NCBI RefSeq assembly: GCF_004217315.1
Contig: NZ_SGWR01000003.1
Location: 124,001 to 188,000, forward strand
From: Corticibacter populi
Lineage (GTDB): Bacteria > Pseudomonadota > Gammaproteobacteria > Burkholderiales > Burkholderiaceae_C
DNA: 64,000 nt
Reading direction: 5' to 3'
Of this stretch, positions 51,526 through 58,986 are shown in pieces (the stretch's first letter is position 1; every line of letters begins with the position of its first letter). A program made the translations under genes and the position numbers. Below the pieces are notes generated by a model. That model saw only the letters and a program-made list of their open reading frames with translations. It ran no database searches and was not told the DNA's origin.

Positions 51526-52394
51526 GCTGCCACCTCATCGGTGTGAGGGGCCTCGGCCACAAACGCGGCATAGGCCTCGGCAAACAGCTGCTCGCGGATC
51601 GATTGCACAAACTGCAGGTCGATGTGGTTGGGCGCGTGGATTTCGCGGAAAAATCGGTGTTCGCCAGCACTGAAATCATGGGCCGTTGCGATCAGGACAC
51701 TGGCGGGGTGGATGGTCTGATCGTTGGTGCTGTAGGCCGCCCTGAACCCGAAGATCCCGGCTCTAATGAAGCTCTTGAGCGCGACGATTTCTCGGGTGCT
51801 GAAGGCCTCCAGATCAGCGATCTCATGCATCCAGTGCTTGTGTGTCTGGCGTGCATATTCCCGTGGATTGAGTGGGTAGAGCGGGGTGTTGTCGTAGAGA
51901 TCGGCGCCTGCAATGGTCTCGATCAGTCGGGATTTGCCGGCGCCAGGTTGCCCGGTAATGACCAGCAGGTGATCGATCTTGCAGCCGGGCAGCAGGGCGC
52001 GGTGCACCATGTCCATGATCCATTGCTTGCCCAGGCCGCAGGTCTCGGCGTCGCATGGACTATCGAGCGCGCCGATCAGCCAGTTATCCAGGCGCGGCAC
52101 ACCGTCCCACTGAAGGGATTGCAGCCAGGCCGCTGTGTCGGTGGGGTGGTTGATCGGCTTGTCGGCTTGCGGCGAAGGTTGATGCGCGGGCCATGCCTCG
52201 ATGCGCTCGACGCTGTGCACGCGCTTGTCTGTGACCTGCCTGGCCTGCCTGGCGGCGTCATCGCTGCTGGAGGCTTTGAGGTGCAGGGTGTCGAGCATGC
52301 CGGCGCGGGCCAGCTCCTCGACGTTGGCCGGCTCGGCGCCGGTGGGGATCAGGTGCACGCGGTAGCGGTGCAGGGGGGTGATGTTGGTGTCCAT
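51522..52394 (-). CDS. VapE-like P-loop ATPase (short form)
   Basis: A 290-residue protein. After an N-terminal alpha/beta domain (RYRVHLIPTGAEPANVEEL) comes the virulence-associated-E core: LQSLQWDGVPRLDNWLIGAL, Walker A GQPGAGKSRL (near 150), HKHWMHEIADLEAFSTREI and STNDQTIHPASVLIATAH. It lacks primase or Toprim sequence and is far shorter than the second VapE-type protein of this prophage (55405-58134). It is first in the leftward operon, directly behind repressor-type operators; GGAG precedes ATG 52394. Confidence 0.82.
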   Translation of the reverse strand: MDTNITPLHRYRVHLIPTGAEPANVEELARAGMLDTLHLKASSSDDAARQARQVTDKRVHSVERIEAWPAHQPSPQADKPINHPTDTAAWLQSLQWDGVPRLDNWLIGALDSPCDAETCGLGKQWIMDMVHRALLPGCKIDHLLVITGQPGAGKSRLIETIAGADLYDNTPLYPLNPREYARQTHKHWMHEIADLEAFSTREIVALKSFIRAGIFGFRAAYSTNDQTIHPASVLIATAHDFSAGEHRFFREIHAPNHIDLQFVQSIREQLFAEAYAAFVAEAPHTDEVAA

Positions 52395-52426
52395 TGCAGC
52401 TCCATCTGGTGTTGGTGGCTGCAAGT

Positions 52427-52485
52427 ATAGAAAAACTTTCCATTCGTGGTCAAGAAAAACTATCCTTCGCGATAGAATTTCTATC
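52427..52485. promoter_or_regulatory. Leftward early promoter/operator region (oL-like)
   Basis: GATAGAATTTCTATC (52471-52485) is a perfect palindrome around a central T, and CTATC-N6-GATAG (52460-52475) overlaps it. TATAGAAAAAC near 52427 is a related half-site. The cluster sits 33-91 bases before the VapE-like start. The same GATAGAA half-site occurs twice before the Cro-like gene, so these are likely operators of the repressor at 52975-53694. Confidence 0.6.
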
Positions 52486-52505
52486 AGCGCTCGATGTCTG
52501 GGTGT

Positions 52506-52528
52506 AAAAAAGCCCGCATGGTGCGGGC
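52506..52528 (-). terminator. Intrinsic terminator
   Basis: On the reverse strand GCCCGC-ACCAT-GCGGGC (52528-52512) is followed by TTTTTT (52511-52506). It ends leftward transcription from the 52561-52803 gene before the oL-like region. Confidence 0.85.
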
Positions 52529-52560
52529 GTATGGGCTTGGTATGGTGGCTGGCGTGGTTC

Positions 52561-52803
52561 TTAACCTCGTGCCGCCGCTGCTGTAAGTAGTTGCAGATAG
52601 TTGTCGAGCAGTCTTTCTTGGATTTCGATCGTCTCGTTTGGTGTGTCTGGTAGGCGGTCGGTCCAGATCAATTCTCGCTCGATGGCGAGTCCGGCTGCTG
52701 CTGCTGCTGCTTTGTTGGGATCAAGTGTCGAGACGATCTGGACTAAGACGTGGTTTAGAGCCTCAATTTGTCCTTGCAGCAAGTGGATGGTGTTATCGCT
52801 CAT
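52561..52803 (-). CDS. Unrecognised small helical prophage protein
   Basis: An 80-residue, probably all-helical protein (MSDNTIHLLQGQIEALNHVLVQ at the start is likely a coiled coil). GGAGGG stands seven bases before the ATG. It is followed by its own terminator and lies downstream of the repressor gene on the same strand, in the position of lysogenic-conversion or accessory genes. Function unknown. Confidence 0.68.
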   Translation of the reverse strand: MSDNTIHLLQGQIEALNHVLVQIVSTLDPNKAAAAAAGLAIERELIWTDRLPDTPNETIEIQERLLDNYLQLLTAAAARG

Positions 52804-52849
52804 TTTCGCCCTCCTCGGCGATGGTTGTGGATATGTTTCTGTAGGTGAT

Positions 52850-52966
52850 TTAGGTGGTGCACCATCTAACTGCAGAGAGTGATAGGAAGATGATTAGGGC
52901 GAGTAGCAGCCGAGATCCTACATATCGCATGCCTCTGGGTTTTGGCAGCGGGTAACGTCTGCGCAT
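52850..52966 (-). CDS. Possible 38-residue membrane peptide
   Basis: A 39-codon frame, MRRRYPLPKPRGMRYVGSRL followed by a hydrophobic helix (LLALIIFLSLSAV). It lies between the repressor and the 80-residue protein on the same strand and overlaps nothing. No good ribosome site is seen. The basic-then-hydrophobic layout fits a small inner-membrane peptide, but it could be chance. Confidence 0.35.
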   Translation of the reverse strand: MRRRYPLPKPRGMRYVGSRLLLALIIFLSLSAVRWCTT

Positions 52967-52974
52967 GGCGTTGT

Positions 52975-53694
52975 CTAGGGCAGCCGGCCGAGAGAGGCGT
53001 CCACAACGACGCCGCACCAGACGTCGCCGGGCATGAGTTCGAGGTATTTCATCTCCTTGGGCCAGTCGGGGTTGATAGCGACCAGATAGGGGTGGCCCTC
53101 GATGAGCAAGTAGCGTTTGAATGTGGCCGCTTTCGACTCTTCTCTTCGTACGATGACGAATTGGCCTGGCAGTGGATCGATGTCCGGTCGCACATGCAGG
53201 AGCATGCCGGGTGCAAAGCTGTATTCCTCGCCCGGTGCGTACATGCTTTTGCCCTCCACGCGCAGCAGGTAGCCGTGCGGCCCGAGGTTGTGCGCTGACA
53301 TCAGCCATCGCTCGGCGTCGCCCGATGCGAAGTTGTCACAGATTTCGGTCCAGTCGCCTGCTTGCACGTCTGAGATCAATGGATAAGGGCCGTGTGTGGA
53401 GCGTGCGGCGCTGATGTTGGGTGAATCATGCTCTGTTGAGTTGTATTGCTCAACGAGATATCTGGCTGCCCTTGCTGTATCGGCTGCGTTTTGAGACTCG
53501 ATCAGGCTCTTGTAGATCGGGGCTGGGAAGCCTGTTTCCGCAGCGATTTTTAGCAGCATGTCGAGCTTTGGCTGGTGTAGACCATTCTCCCAGTGGCCGA
53601 CGTTGGCCTTTGTGCGGCCGATTGCATCGCCAAGTTGCTGCTGCGTCCAGTTTTTGTGCTGCCGAGCGGCTTTGATCCAGTCTTTTATTTCCAT
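52975..53694 (-). CDS. CI-like phage repressor (HTH plus S24/LexA-type domain)
   Basis: A 239-residue repressor: Cro/C1 HTH at about 8-60 (NWTQQQLGDAIGRTKANVGHWENG), linker, then a LexA/S24-like domain (PLISDVQAGDW; catalytic-type Ser in VEGKSMYAP near 157; Lys in EESKAATFKRYLLIEG). This layout supports RecA-stimulated self-cleavage. ATG 53694 (MEIKDWIKAARQ) is the natural start; the longer frame covers the operator. It is divergent from the Cro-like gene 81 bases away. Confidence 0.92.
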   Translation of the reverse strand: MEIKDWIKAARQHKNWTQQQLGDAIGRTKANVGHWENGLHQPKLDMLLKIAAETGFPAPIYKSLIESQNAADTARAARYLVEQYNSTEHDSPNISAARSTHGPYPLISDVQAGDWTEICDNFASGDAERWLMSAHNLGPHGYLLRVEGKSMYAPGEEYSFAPGMLLHVRPDIDPLPGQFVIVRREESKAATFKRYLLIEGHPYLVAINPDWPKEMKYLELMPGDVWCGVVVDASLGRLP

Positions 53695-53727
53695 GGGGCA
53701 ATAGTAAAGATTATCTATATGTCTTGG

Positions 53728-53760
53728 GGATAGAAATACTTGATATGATTGGATAGAAAT
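53728..53760. promoter_or_regulatory. Repressor/Cro operator repeats (oR-like)
   Basis: GGATAGAAAT occurs at 53728-53737 and 53751-53760, spaced 23 bases. TTATCTATATG at about 53711 is a possible third, inverted half-site. They lie in the AT-rich spacer 53695-53775 between the repressor and the Cro-like gene, and match the half-site found in front of the leftward operon. Confidence 0.6.
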
Positions 53761-53775
53761 GCTAGCCTTACGCAT

Positions 53776-54081
53776 ATGCCACATCCAATCGCTATCGCAT
53801 CTGAGATCGTCGGGTCTCAAAGAGCCCTCGCAAAACGTCTAGGCGTCACGCCTGCTGCTGTTTGGCAGTGGATGGAGGATGGCCGCAAGGTCCCTATCCA
53901 GCACTGCCCGGCTATCGAAAAAATGACAGCGGACTCGGTCACGCCCGTCACTCGCCGCGACCTGCGGCCTGATGACTGGCATCTGATCTGGCCCGAACTG
54001 GTCGAGGCCCAGCCCGTCGTGTCGCCTCCGGAGTCAGCCAATGCCTTGCCCACCGCATCCAGGGAGGCTGCCGATGCTTGA
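53776..54081 (+). CDS. YdaS/Cro-like regulator
   Basis: A 101-residue HTH protein of the YdaS type (AIASEIVGSQRALAKRLGVTPAAVWQWMEDGRKVP) with the family ending VTRRDLRPDDWHLIWPEL. It is the first rightward gene, in the position of cro. ATG 53776 is preferred to the upstream in-frame start, which would run through the operator. Its stop lies inside the next gene's start region. Confidence 0.88.
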   Translation: MPHPIAIASEIVGSQRALAKRLGVTPAAVWQWMEDGRKVPIQHCPAIEKMTADSVTPVTRRDLRPDDWHLIWPELVEAQPVVSPPESANALPTASREAADA

Positions 54082-54265
54082 GCAACTCTGGTGGTGTTTG
54101 CGGTTTTCTGCTGTGCTGACGCTACTGCTTTGGGCTTGGGATTGCCCGCAGATCTGCAGCTTGACCCGGTGGGATGTGTTGTACCGCTGGTCAAGTGCCT
54201 TTGCAGGTGCACTCTCCGTATGTGTCATTTTTCCTGGTTTGGCTTTTCCTCGAAAGCGGCCATGA
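54074..54265 (+). CDS. 63-residue membrane protein
   Basis: Starts at ATG 54074 with GGGAGG six bases upstream, overlapping the end of the Cro-like gene. Two hydrophobic stretches (WWCLRFSAVLTLLLWAW and AFAGALSVCVIFPGLAF) separated by a short polar loop. Position and coupling support a real early gene. Its 3' end overlaps the convergent gene at 54225 by 41 bases. Function unknown; membrane-located early proteins next to cro sometimes mediate superinfection exclusion. Confidence 0.6.
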   Translation: MLEQLWWCLRFSAVLTLLLWAWDCPQICSLTRWDVLYRWSSAFAGALSVCVIFPGLAFPRKRP

Positions 54266-54575
54266 GCGCCAATACAAATCCACTGAAGCCCAGGCACGTC
54301 CAGAACGCAATGGCCATTACTTCCCGTCGTGAGGGGGCGGTGTCTGGCGCGAGTAGCGCTATCAGGTGCACCGCAGCAAAAAGCGGCACGGCGGCCACCT
54401 CGACGGCTTGTGCAGCAATTGCCAAACCATGTAGTAGTCGGCGGCGTGCTGCATCGAGGGTGCGTCTGCTGAGGGCACCCAATCGCCGGCGCAGGATGTT
54501 GGCAGCCACGGCTGTTAGTAGCACTGCAATGCCCTGTGTATACCCGCCGTTGGCCCATCCGAGTATTTCTTTCAT
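54225..54575 (-). CDS. Membrane protein encoded against the rightward early operon
   Basis: A 116-residue protein with three or four hydrophobic segments (YTQGIAVLLTAVAANIL; LAIAAQAVEVAAVPLFAAVHLIALLA; AFWTCLGFSGFVLALMAAF) and natural amino-acid composition, unlike a shadow frame; the plus-strand frame here is Arg/Pro/Cys-rich nonsense. AAGGG lies about six bases before the ATG. It is the only leftward gene inside the rightward block and could be a lysogeny-expressed exclusion protein. Its promoter would lie in 54576-54709. Confidence 0.58.
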   Translation of the reverse strand: MKEILGWANGGYTQGIAVLLTAVAANILRRRLGALSRRTLDAARRRLLHGLAIAAQAVEVAAVPLFAAVHLIALLAPDTAPSRREVMAIAFWTCLGFSGFVLALMAAFEEKPNQEK

Positions 54576-54686
54576 GTCTGCCCTTTCTGGCGTGGTTGGT
54601 TGTGTGGTAGCTCCGATCGTATGCCGGATGGGGCGGGCGCCCTCTTTTCTGTGCCTGCATTGTGTTTTTTTTTGCCCGTCGCCGAG

Positions 54687-54705
54687 ACGGGAATTAACGG
54701 GAATT
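54687..54705 (+). promoter_or_regulatory. Tandem ACGGGAATT repeats before the CII-like gene
   Basis: ACGGGAATT at 54687-54695 and 54697-54705 repeat every 10 bases, immediately before ATG 54710. CCCGTC-N5-GACGGG (54675-54691) overlaps the first copy. Helically phased direct repeats are the kind of site bound by CII-type tetramers, but the nearness to the start codon also allows a translational role. Confidence 0.4.
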
Positions 54706-54709
54706 CGAG

Positions 54710-55126
54710 ATGTCGCCTGTTTCCATCACCCGATCGTCCGCCTCGGCCAGCAGCCAGCTCACGCTCAATTTCGAGCCGTCGCTGCCCGAGCGTTTTCCGT
54801 CCCTGCGCGAGTTTCTGGCTTACCGCACCCAGGTGGGCGGCAAGCCGATGAAGGTGGTCGCGGCCGATATGGATCTCTCGCCCTCGATGCTGACGCGCAA
54901 GCTCAATCCGGGCGATGGCGACACGCAGCGGCTCAATGTCGATGATTTCGAGGGCTGGCTGCGGGCCACGGGCGATGCGTCGGCGGTGGTCGAGTACCTG
55001 GCCGCCAAGTACCTCGATGACGACACGACGCGGCAGGCGCGCGTGGTCGGTCAGGTGGAGCGCTTGCTGTGCGATCTCTCCAGCCTGCTGCCGCAGCTCA
55101 AGCACGGCGGGGAGGGCACGCGATGA
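54710..55126 (+). CDS. CII-like phage regulatory protein
   Basis: A 138-residue protein of the Phage_CP76/CII type: an N-terminal polar tail, then a helix-turn-helix region (KPMKVVAADMDLSPSMLTRKLNPGDGD, about 45-72) and a helical C-terminus (VDDFEGWLRATGDASAVVEYLAAKYL). Such proteins choose between lysis and lysogeny or activate replication genes. The stop overlaps the following ATG (ATGA). Confidence 0.8.
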   Translation: MSPVSITRSSASASSQLTLNFEPSLPERFPSLREFLAYRTQVGGKPMKVVAADMDLSPSMLTRKLNPGDGDTQRLNVDDFEGWLRATGDASAVVEYLAAKYLDDDTTRQARVVGQVERLLCDLSSLLPQLKHGGEGTR

Positions 55127-55401
55127 GGCCGGCAGGAGAGATCAGCGCGGCGCTGCTGCAGGCGCTGGAGCGGCGCGCGGGGCAGGGTCTGACGATGCGC
55201 GAGCTGGCCGAGGCGGCGCAGGTGGGCAGTGATGCTGCCCGTCGCACGCTGGACAATTTGCGCCGGCATGGGCGCGTGCGCATTGCCGGGCAGCGGCGCG
55301 TTTCGTACCGCAACCGGCCGGTGGCCGAGTATGCGTTGCCTGACCCTCGGCAGGCGCCGGCCAGCAATGCGGGGCTGTTTCTGCAGCGCTGCTGGGGGTA
55401 A
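55123..55401 (+). CDS. Small winged-helix protein
   Basis: A 92-residue protein with a winged helix (GLTMRELAEAAQVGSDAARRTLDNLRRHGRVRI in pieces, about 18-62) and a short C-terminal tail. It overlaps the CII-like gene and stands three bases before the primase GTG. Possibly a replication-region regulator. Confidence 0.78.
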   Translation: MRPAGEISAALLQALERRAGQGLTMRELAEAAQVGSDAARRTLDNLRRHGRVRIAGQRRVSYRNRPVAEYALPDPRQAPASNAGLFLQRCWG

Positions 55402-55404
55402 CGG

Positions 55405-58134
55405 GTGCAAAGACGTGATGACCTGCCGCCGATCAATTTCTCGGCGCTGGCCGAGGCGTTGCTGGCTCGTGCCGAGACGCTGGTGCCGCTGTGGCTGCAG
55501 GGCGGCAACATCGTTGGCCATGAGTATGTTTGCGCGGGCCTCGGCGGTGGTGCCGGGCGCAGTTGCTCGGTCAATCTGACCACCGGGGCCTGGGCGGATT
55601 TCTCGGGTGATGACAAGGGTAGCGACCTGCTCAGCCTGTATGCGGCCATCCATGGCCTGCCGTCGCAAGGCAAGGCCGCCCGGCAGGTGGCCGAGGAGCT
55701 GGGGCTGGAGTCGATTGCCGGCATCGTCAAGGGCGGTAATACGCCGGTGGCGCCAGCCGCCAATCCACGGCCAGCGCTCCCGCCCAAGGCCGCGCCGCCG
55801 AAAAAAGAGCGCGAGACCTGGACGCCCATCGTGCCGGTGCCAGGCCACGCCCCCGCGCCCACGTTTTGGCATCACGAGCGCAAGGACCCGGCGCACACGG
55901 CCTGCTACGTGGTGGCGGGCGCAGTATACGGGTACGTGGTGCGGTTTATCGGCAGTGATGGGCGCAAGATCACGATGCCCTACGTGTTTGCCCGCAGCGA
56001 CCGCGATGGCAGCTGCAAATGGGTGTGGCGCGGGTGGGACGAGCCCCGGCCGCTGTACTACCCAGGCGGCCAGCCGCCGGGCGGGCGGCGCGTGGTGTTG
56101 GTCGAGGGCGAGATCAAGGGCGAGGTGCTGCAGTCGCTGCTCGACGCGACGGATCCGGGTCGCTGGTGCGTTGCCAGCTGGCCCAATGGCAGCAAATCGT
56201 GGCACAAGGCGGATTGGTCGTGGCTGGCCGGCTGCGATGTGCTGCTGTGGCCCGATTGTGATGCCAAGCGCGAGCGGTTGAGCAAAGAGCAGCAGCAGCA
56301 GACCGAGGGCGATGCCGAGGCCCGCGCGGCCCTGGAAGCTGTGCAGCCGCTGCTGCCCGAGGCCAAGCAGCCGGGCATGGCCGCGATGCTGGGCATTGGT
56401 GCGCTGCTGCGTGACACGCACGGCGGCACGGTGGGGCTGTTGCCCATCCCCGCGCCAGGCGAGCGCCCGGACGGCTGGGATGCACGCGATGCGATCGAGA
56501 CGGACGGCTGGACGGGCGCGGACGTGCTCGCGTTTTTTGACCGGTCGCGGCCCTTGCTGGCTGCTGCCGATGCGCCTGCGGGTGCGGATGCCGACCCGCC
56601 AGCGGCAGGGAAAGCGGCGCAGGGCAAAAAACGCGGTGGCCCCGTTGGCACAGGTGCGGGTGGGGATGGCAAAACCGGGGGCAAGGCCGGGCCGGAGCTG
56701 GTGCCGCCGCGCAAGGGCACGCCGGCGTGGCTGGAGCCATATTGGGACTGGGAGAAGGCCCGGTGGCTGGTCTCGCGGCGTGTGGTCATCGATGCGCTCG
56801 AAAACGACCCGGACCTGGCCGGTGTGGTGGCCTATAACGAGTTGACAAACAGCATCCAATGCCGGCGCGCGTGGCCGTGGCCGCATGCAAAACCGGGCGA
56901 CGTGCGCAACGCGGATGCGCTGCTGCTGGGCAAGTACTTGACGGACACATACGGCCTGCCGGCGATCAGCCGGGCCTCGCTCGATGAAGCCATCCAGACC
57001 GTGGCCGAGGCCGAGCGCTATCACCCTATCCGGGAGTGGTTGATTGGCCTGCAATGGGACGGCACGCCGCGCCTGGGCAAATGGCTGTTGTACGTTCTGG
57101 GCGAGACGCCGCAATCGATCAATGCGCGGTTGTTCGAGTACCTGGGCCTGGTCGGCCGCTACTGGCTGCAGGGCATGGTCTGGCGCGTGATGGAGCCGGG
57201 TTGCAAGTTTGACTACTGTCCGGTGCTGGAGGGCGCGGGCGGCCTGCGTAAATCGACATTGGTTGAGGTGCTGGCCAGCTCGGCGTTTTTTTCGGACACG
57301 CCGTTTGACATGTCGCACGGCAAAGAGGCCCAGGAGCAGGTGCAGGGCGTATGGGCTTATGAGATCGCCGAGCTGGCGGCAATGAGTAAGGCGGATGTCA
57401 ATGCCATCAAGGCGTTCATCAGCTCGAAGGTGGACCGCTATCGGGTGGCCTACGGCGCCACGGTCGAGTCATTCCCCCGGCAGTGTGTGCTGGTGGGCAC
57501 GACCAATGAGGACACCTACCTGCGTGACCGCACCGGCAATCGCCGATGGTGGCCCGTGCCGGTGCGCCATCAGATCAATACCGAGTGGGTGCAGCGCTGG
57601 CGTGAGCAGCTGTTTGCCGAGGCGTTTGCACTGTACCTGCAGGGGGAGGCCTACACGCCATCGCCCGATCAGGAGCAGCGGCTGTTCAGGCCGATGCAGG
57701 ACTCGCGCCTGGTTGAGACCGCGGTGGAGAGCGAGCTGTTGCGCGTGCTGACGCGCCGCCCTGGCGGCACGGGGATCCTGGAGATCATCAACATCGATGC
57801 CAAGTTCGTGACGATCGCGCAAATCGTCACGGCGCTGGGCATTGATGCCGCAAAGAGCACGCCGGGCCTGGAGGGGCAGATACGCGGCTGGCTCAAGCAA
57901 GCCGGCTGGACGCACGGCAAGCAGCGCATCAACGGCACGCCGGCCAATGGCTACAAGCGGCCCGAGGTGTGGCCGCCCAAGGATGCGGTCGCCGGGCTCG
58001 ATGAGGAGCCCGCTGACGTGCCGGCAGAGCAGGCTGGTCAGGATGGCCCAGGCGCAGCGGATGCCGCGCCCAGCGGCGATTCTGGGCCGCCTGTGGCCGA
58101 CTATTTCGGCGAGGGATGGGATGAGCCATTCTGA
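55405..58134 (+). CDS. Phage primase-helicase: Toprim domain fused to VapE-type ATPase
   Basis: A 909-residue replication protein starting with GTG at 55405. The N-terminal part has CSVNLTTGAWADFSGDDKGSD, a primase-associated motif. A Toprim-like domain at about 215-300 has VVLVEGEIKGE and LLWPDCDA. After a low-complexity linker (about 390-430) comes the VapE/D5-like helicase: LQWDGTPRLGKWLLYVLGE, Walker A EGAGGLRKSTLVE (near 610), WAYEIAELAAM (Walker B-like) and LVGTTNEDTYLRDRTGNRRWW (sensor and Arg-finger region). It should prime and unwind DNA at the phage origin. Confidence 0.88.
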   Translation: MQRRDDLPPINFSALAEALLARAETLVPLWLQGGNIVGHEYVCAGLGGGAGRSCSVNLTTGAWADFSGDDKGSDLLSLYAAIHGLPSQGKAARQVAEELGLESIAGIVKGGNTPVAPAANPRPALPPKAAPPKKERETWTPIVPVPGHAPAPTFWHHERKDPAHTACYVVAGAVYGYVVRFIGSDGRKITMPYVFARSDRDGSCKWVWRGWDEPRPLYYPGGQPPGGRRVVLVEGEIKGEVLQSLLDATDPGRWCVASWPNGSKSWHKADWSWLAGCDVLLWPDCDAKRERLSKEQQQQTEGDAEARAALEAVQPLLPEAKQPGMAAMLGIGALLRDTHGGTVGLLPIPAPGERPDGWDARDAIETDGWTGADVLAFFDRSRPLLAAADAPAGADADPPAAGKAAQGKKRGGPVGTGAGGDGKTGGKAGPELVPPRKGTPAWLEPYWDWEKARWLVSRRVVIDALENDPDLAGVVAYNELTNSIQCRRAWPWPHAKPGDVRNADALLLGKYLTDTYGLPAISRASLDEAIQTVAEAERYHPIREWLIGLQWDGTPRLGKWLLYVLGETPQSINARLFEYLGLVGRYWLQGMVWRVMEPGCKFDYCPVLEGAGGLRKSTLVEVLASSAFFSDTPFDMSHGKEAQEQVQGVWAYEIAELAAMSKADVNAIKAFISSKVDRYRVAYGATVESFPRQCVLVGTTNEDTYLRDRTGNRRWWPVPVRHQINTEWVQRWREQLFAEAFALYLQGEAYTPSPDQEQRLFRPMQDSRLVETAVESELLRVLTRRPGGTGILEIINIDAKFVTIAQIVTALGIDAAKSTPGLEGQIRGWLKQAGWTHGKQRINGTPANGYKRPEVWPPKDAVAGLDEEPADVPAEQAGQDGPGAADAAPSGDSGPPVADYFGEGWDEPF

Positions 58135-58286
58135 GCCCCTGATTCATCAACTGGCGGCGCCTGAAACGCGCCGCATCGGCTGTGCAGCGAGAGGCGTTGA
58201 TCGCGGTTGTGCAGTAGCCGGGGCGCGGGTGCGCCAGGCGAGCGGTGCGGTAGCGGGGATGGGCTGCCCTTCGCCCATGACGTAGC

Positions 58287-58310
58287 GTTCCAGCGTTCCA
58301 GGTGTTCCAG
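58287..58310. repeat. Three short GTTCCAG repeats downstream of the primase gene
   Basis: GTTCCAG occurs at 58287, 58295 and 58304, spaced 8 and 9 bases. They lie in the 371-base spacer 58135-58505, which shows no supported gene. A second cluster, GGAACAGAT-GGAACAC-GGAACAGAT, lies at about 58499-58523 over the next start codon. Short iteron-like repeats beside a primase could mark an origin, but they are too few to be sure. Confidence 0.35.
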
Positions 58311-58505
58311 CGTTTTGCATGGAGCCCACCGGGCAATGACAACTCCTGTTTTTGAGGGGTTGCGGCTGCTGCATTGCCTGTCGATACCTGGGTGCAGCCA
58401 ATGTGTGGGCGTGGGCAGGCGGGCGTGCAGGCGCATGCGGCCGCGCGGGCGCGGAACCTCCGCCCTCCCGCGTTTTTTTTATCTCCATGGAAAAGGGTGG
58501 AACAG

Positions 58506-58985
58506 ATGGAACACGGAACAGATCAGGGCAGCAGGATGGCGGCAGAGCAGGCGGCGATGGTTGCCGACGGTCAGCGCATCATCAAGGCGCACATGCCGCA
58601 TACCTATGCCGCGATCCTCGACCAGGCGCGGCACCATGGCCGCACCATCTGGGCGTTGGTGCGACGCGGCCTGGCCGGAGAGCCGCATTGTTTCTGGGCG
58701 CGTGAGGGTGGCTACACCGTGGGCACGCTGGCGGATGGCGCGGACAGTGGCGATGGCAGTGCATGCGTGTGCATTGTGGGCCGGGTGGATGTTCCAGCGC
58801 CGGTGTCAACGCCCGTGCCGCTGGTCCGCCCAGCCCATGATGCGGAGTGGCGTGCCCCGGCGGATGCTTACCACGGCCATCATTTCGGGTGCGCGCAGTG
58901 CATTTCGGCCGGTCAAGGGCGGGGCGGGCGGTGCGGTGTGGGCCAGCCTCTCTGGCGGACCTATGCCGATGCGGTGGGAGGTTGA
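58506..58985 (+). CDS. Unrecognised prophage protein
   Basis: A 159-residue protein with a helical N-terminal half (MVADGQRIIKAHMPHTYAAI) and a Gly/Cys/His-rich C-terminus containing HGHHFGCAQC, a possible metal site. AAGGGTGG precedes ATG 58506; another ATG at 58536 (MAAEQAAMV) is possible. It is followed one base later by the Q-like gene. Function unknown. Confidence 0.65.
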   Translation: MEHGTDQGSRMAAEQAAMVADGQRIIKAHMPHTYAAILDQARHHGRTIWALVRRGLAGEPHCFWAREGGYTVGTLADGADSGDGSACVCIVGRVDVPAPVSTPVPLVRPAHDAEWRAPADAYHGHHFGCAQCISAGQGRGGRCGVGQPLWRTYADAVGG

Positions 58986-58986
58986 C

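Noticed and set aside
52850-53308. 152-codon minus-strand frame through the repressor gene
   Set aside because: Its first three quarters are out-of-frame repressor sequence; only the last 38 codons could be a separate peptide and are listed at low confidence.
54664-54691. T-run followed by CCCGTC-N5-GACGGG taken at first for a terminator
   Set aside because: The T-run precedes the stem on the plus strand and becomes an A-run after the stem on the minus strand, so it cannot act as an intrinsic terminator in either direction.
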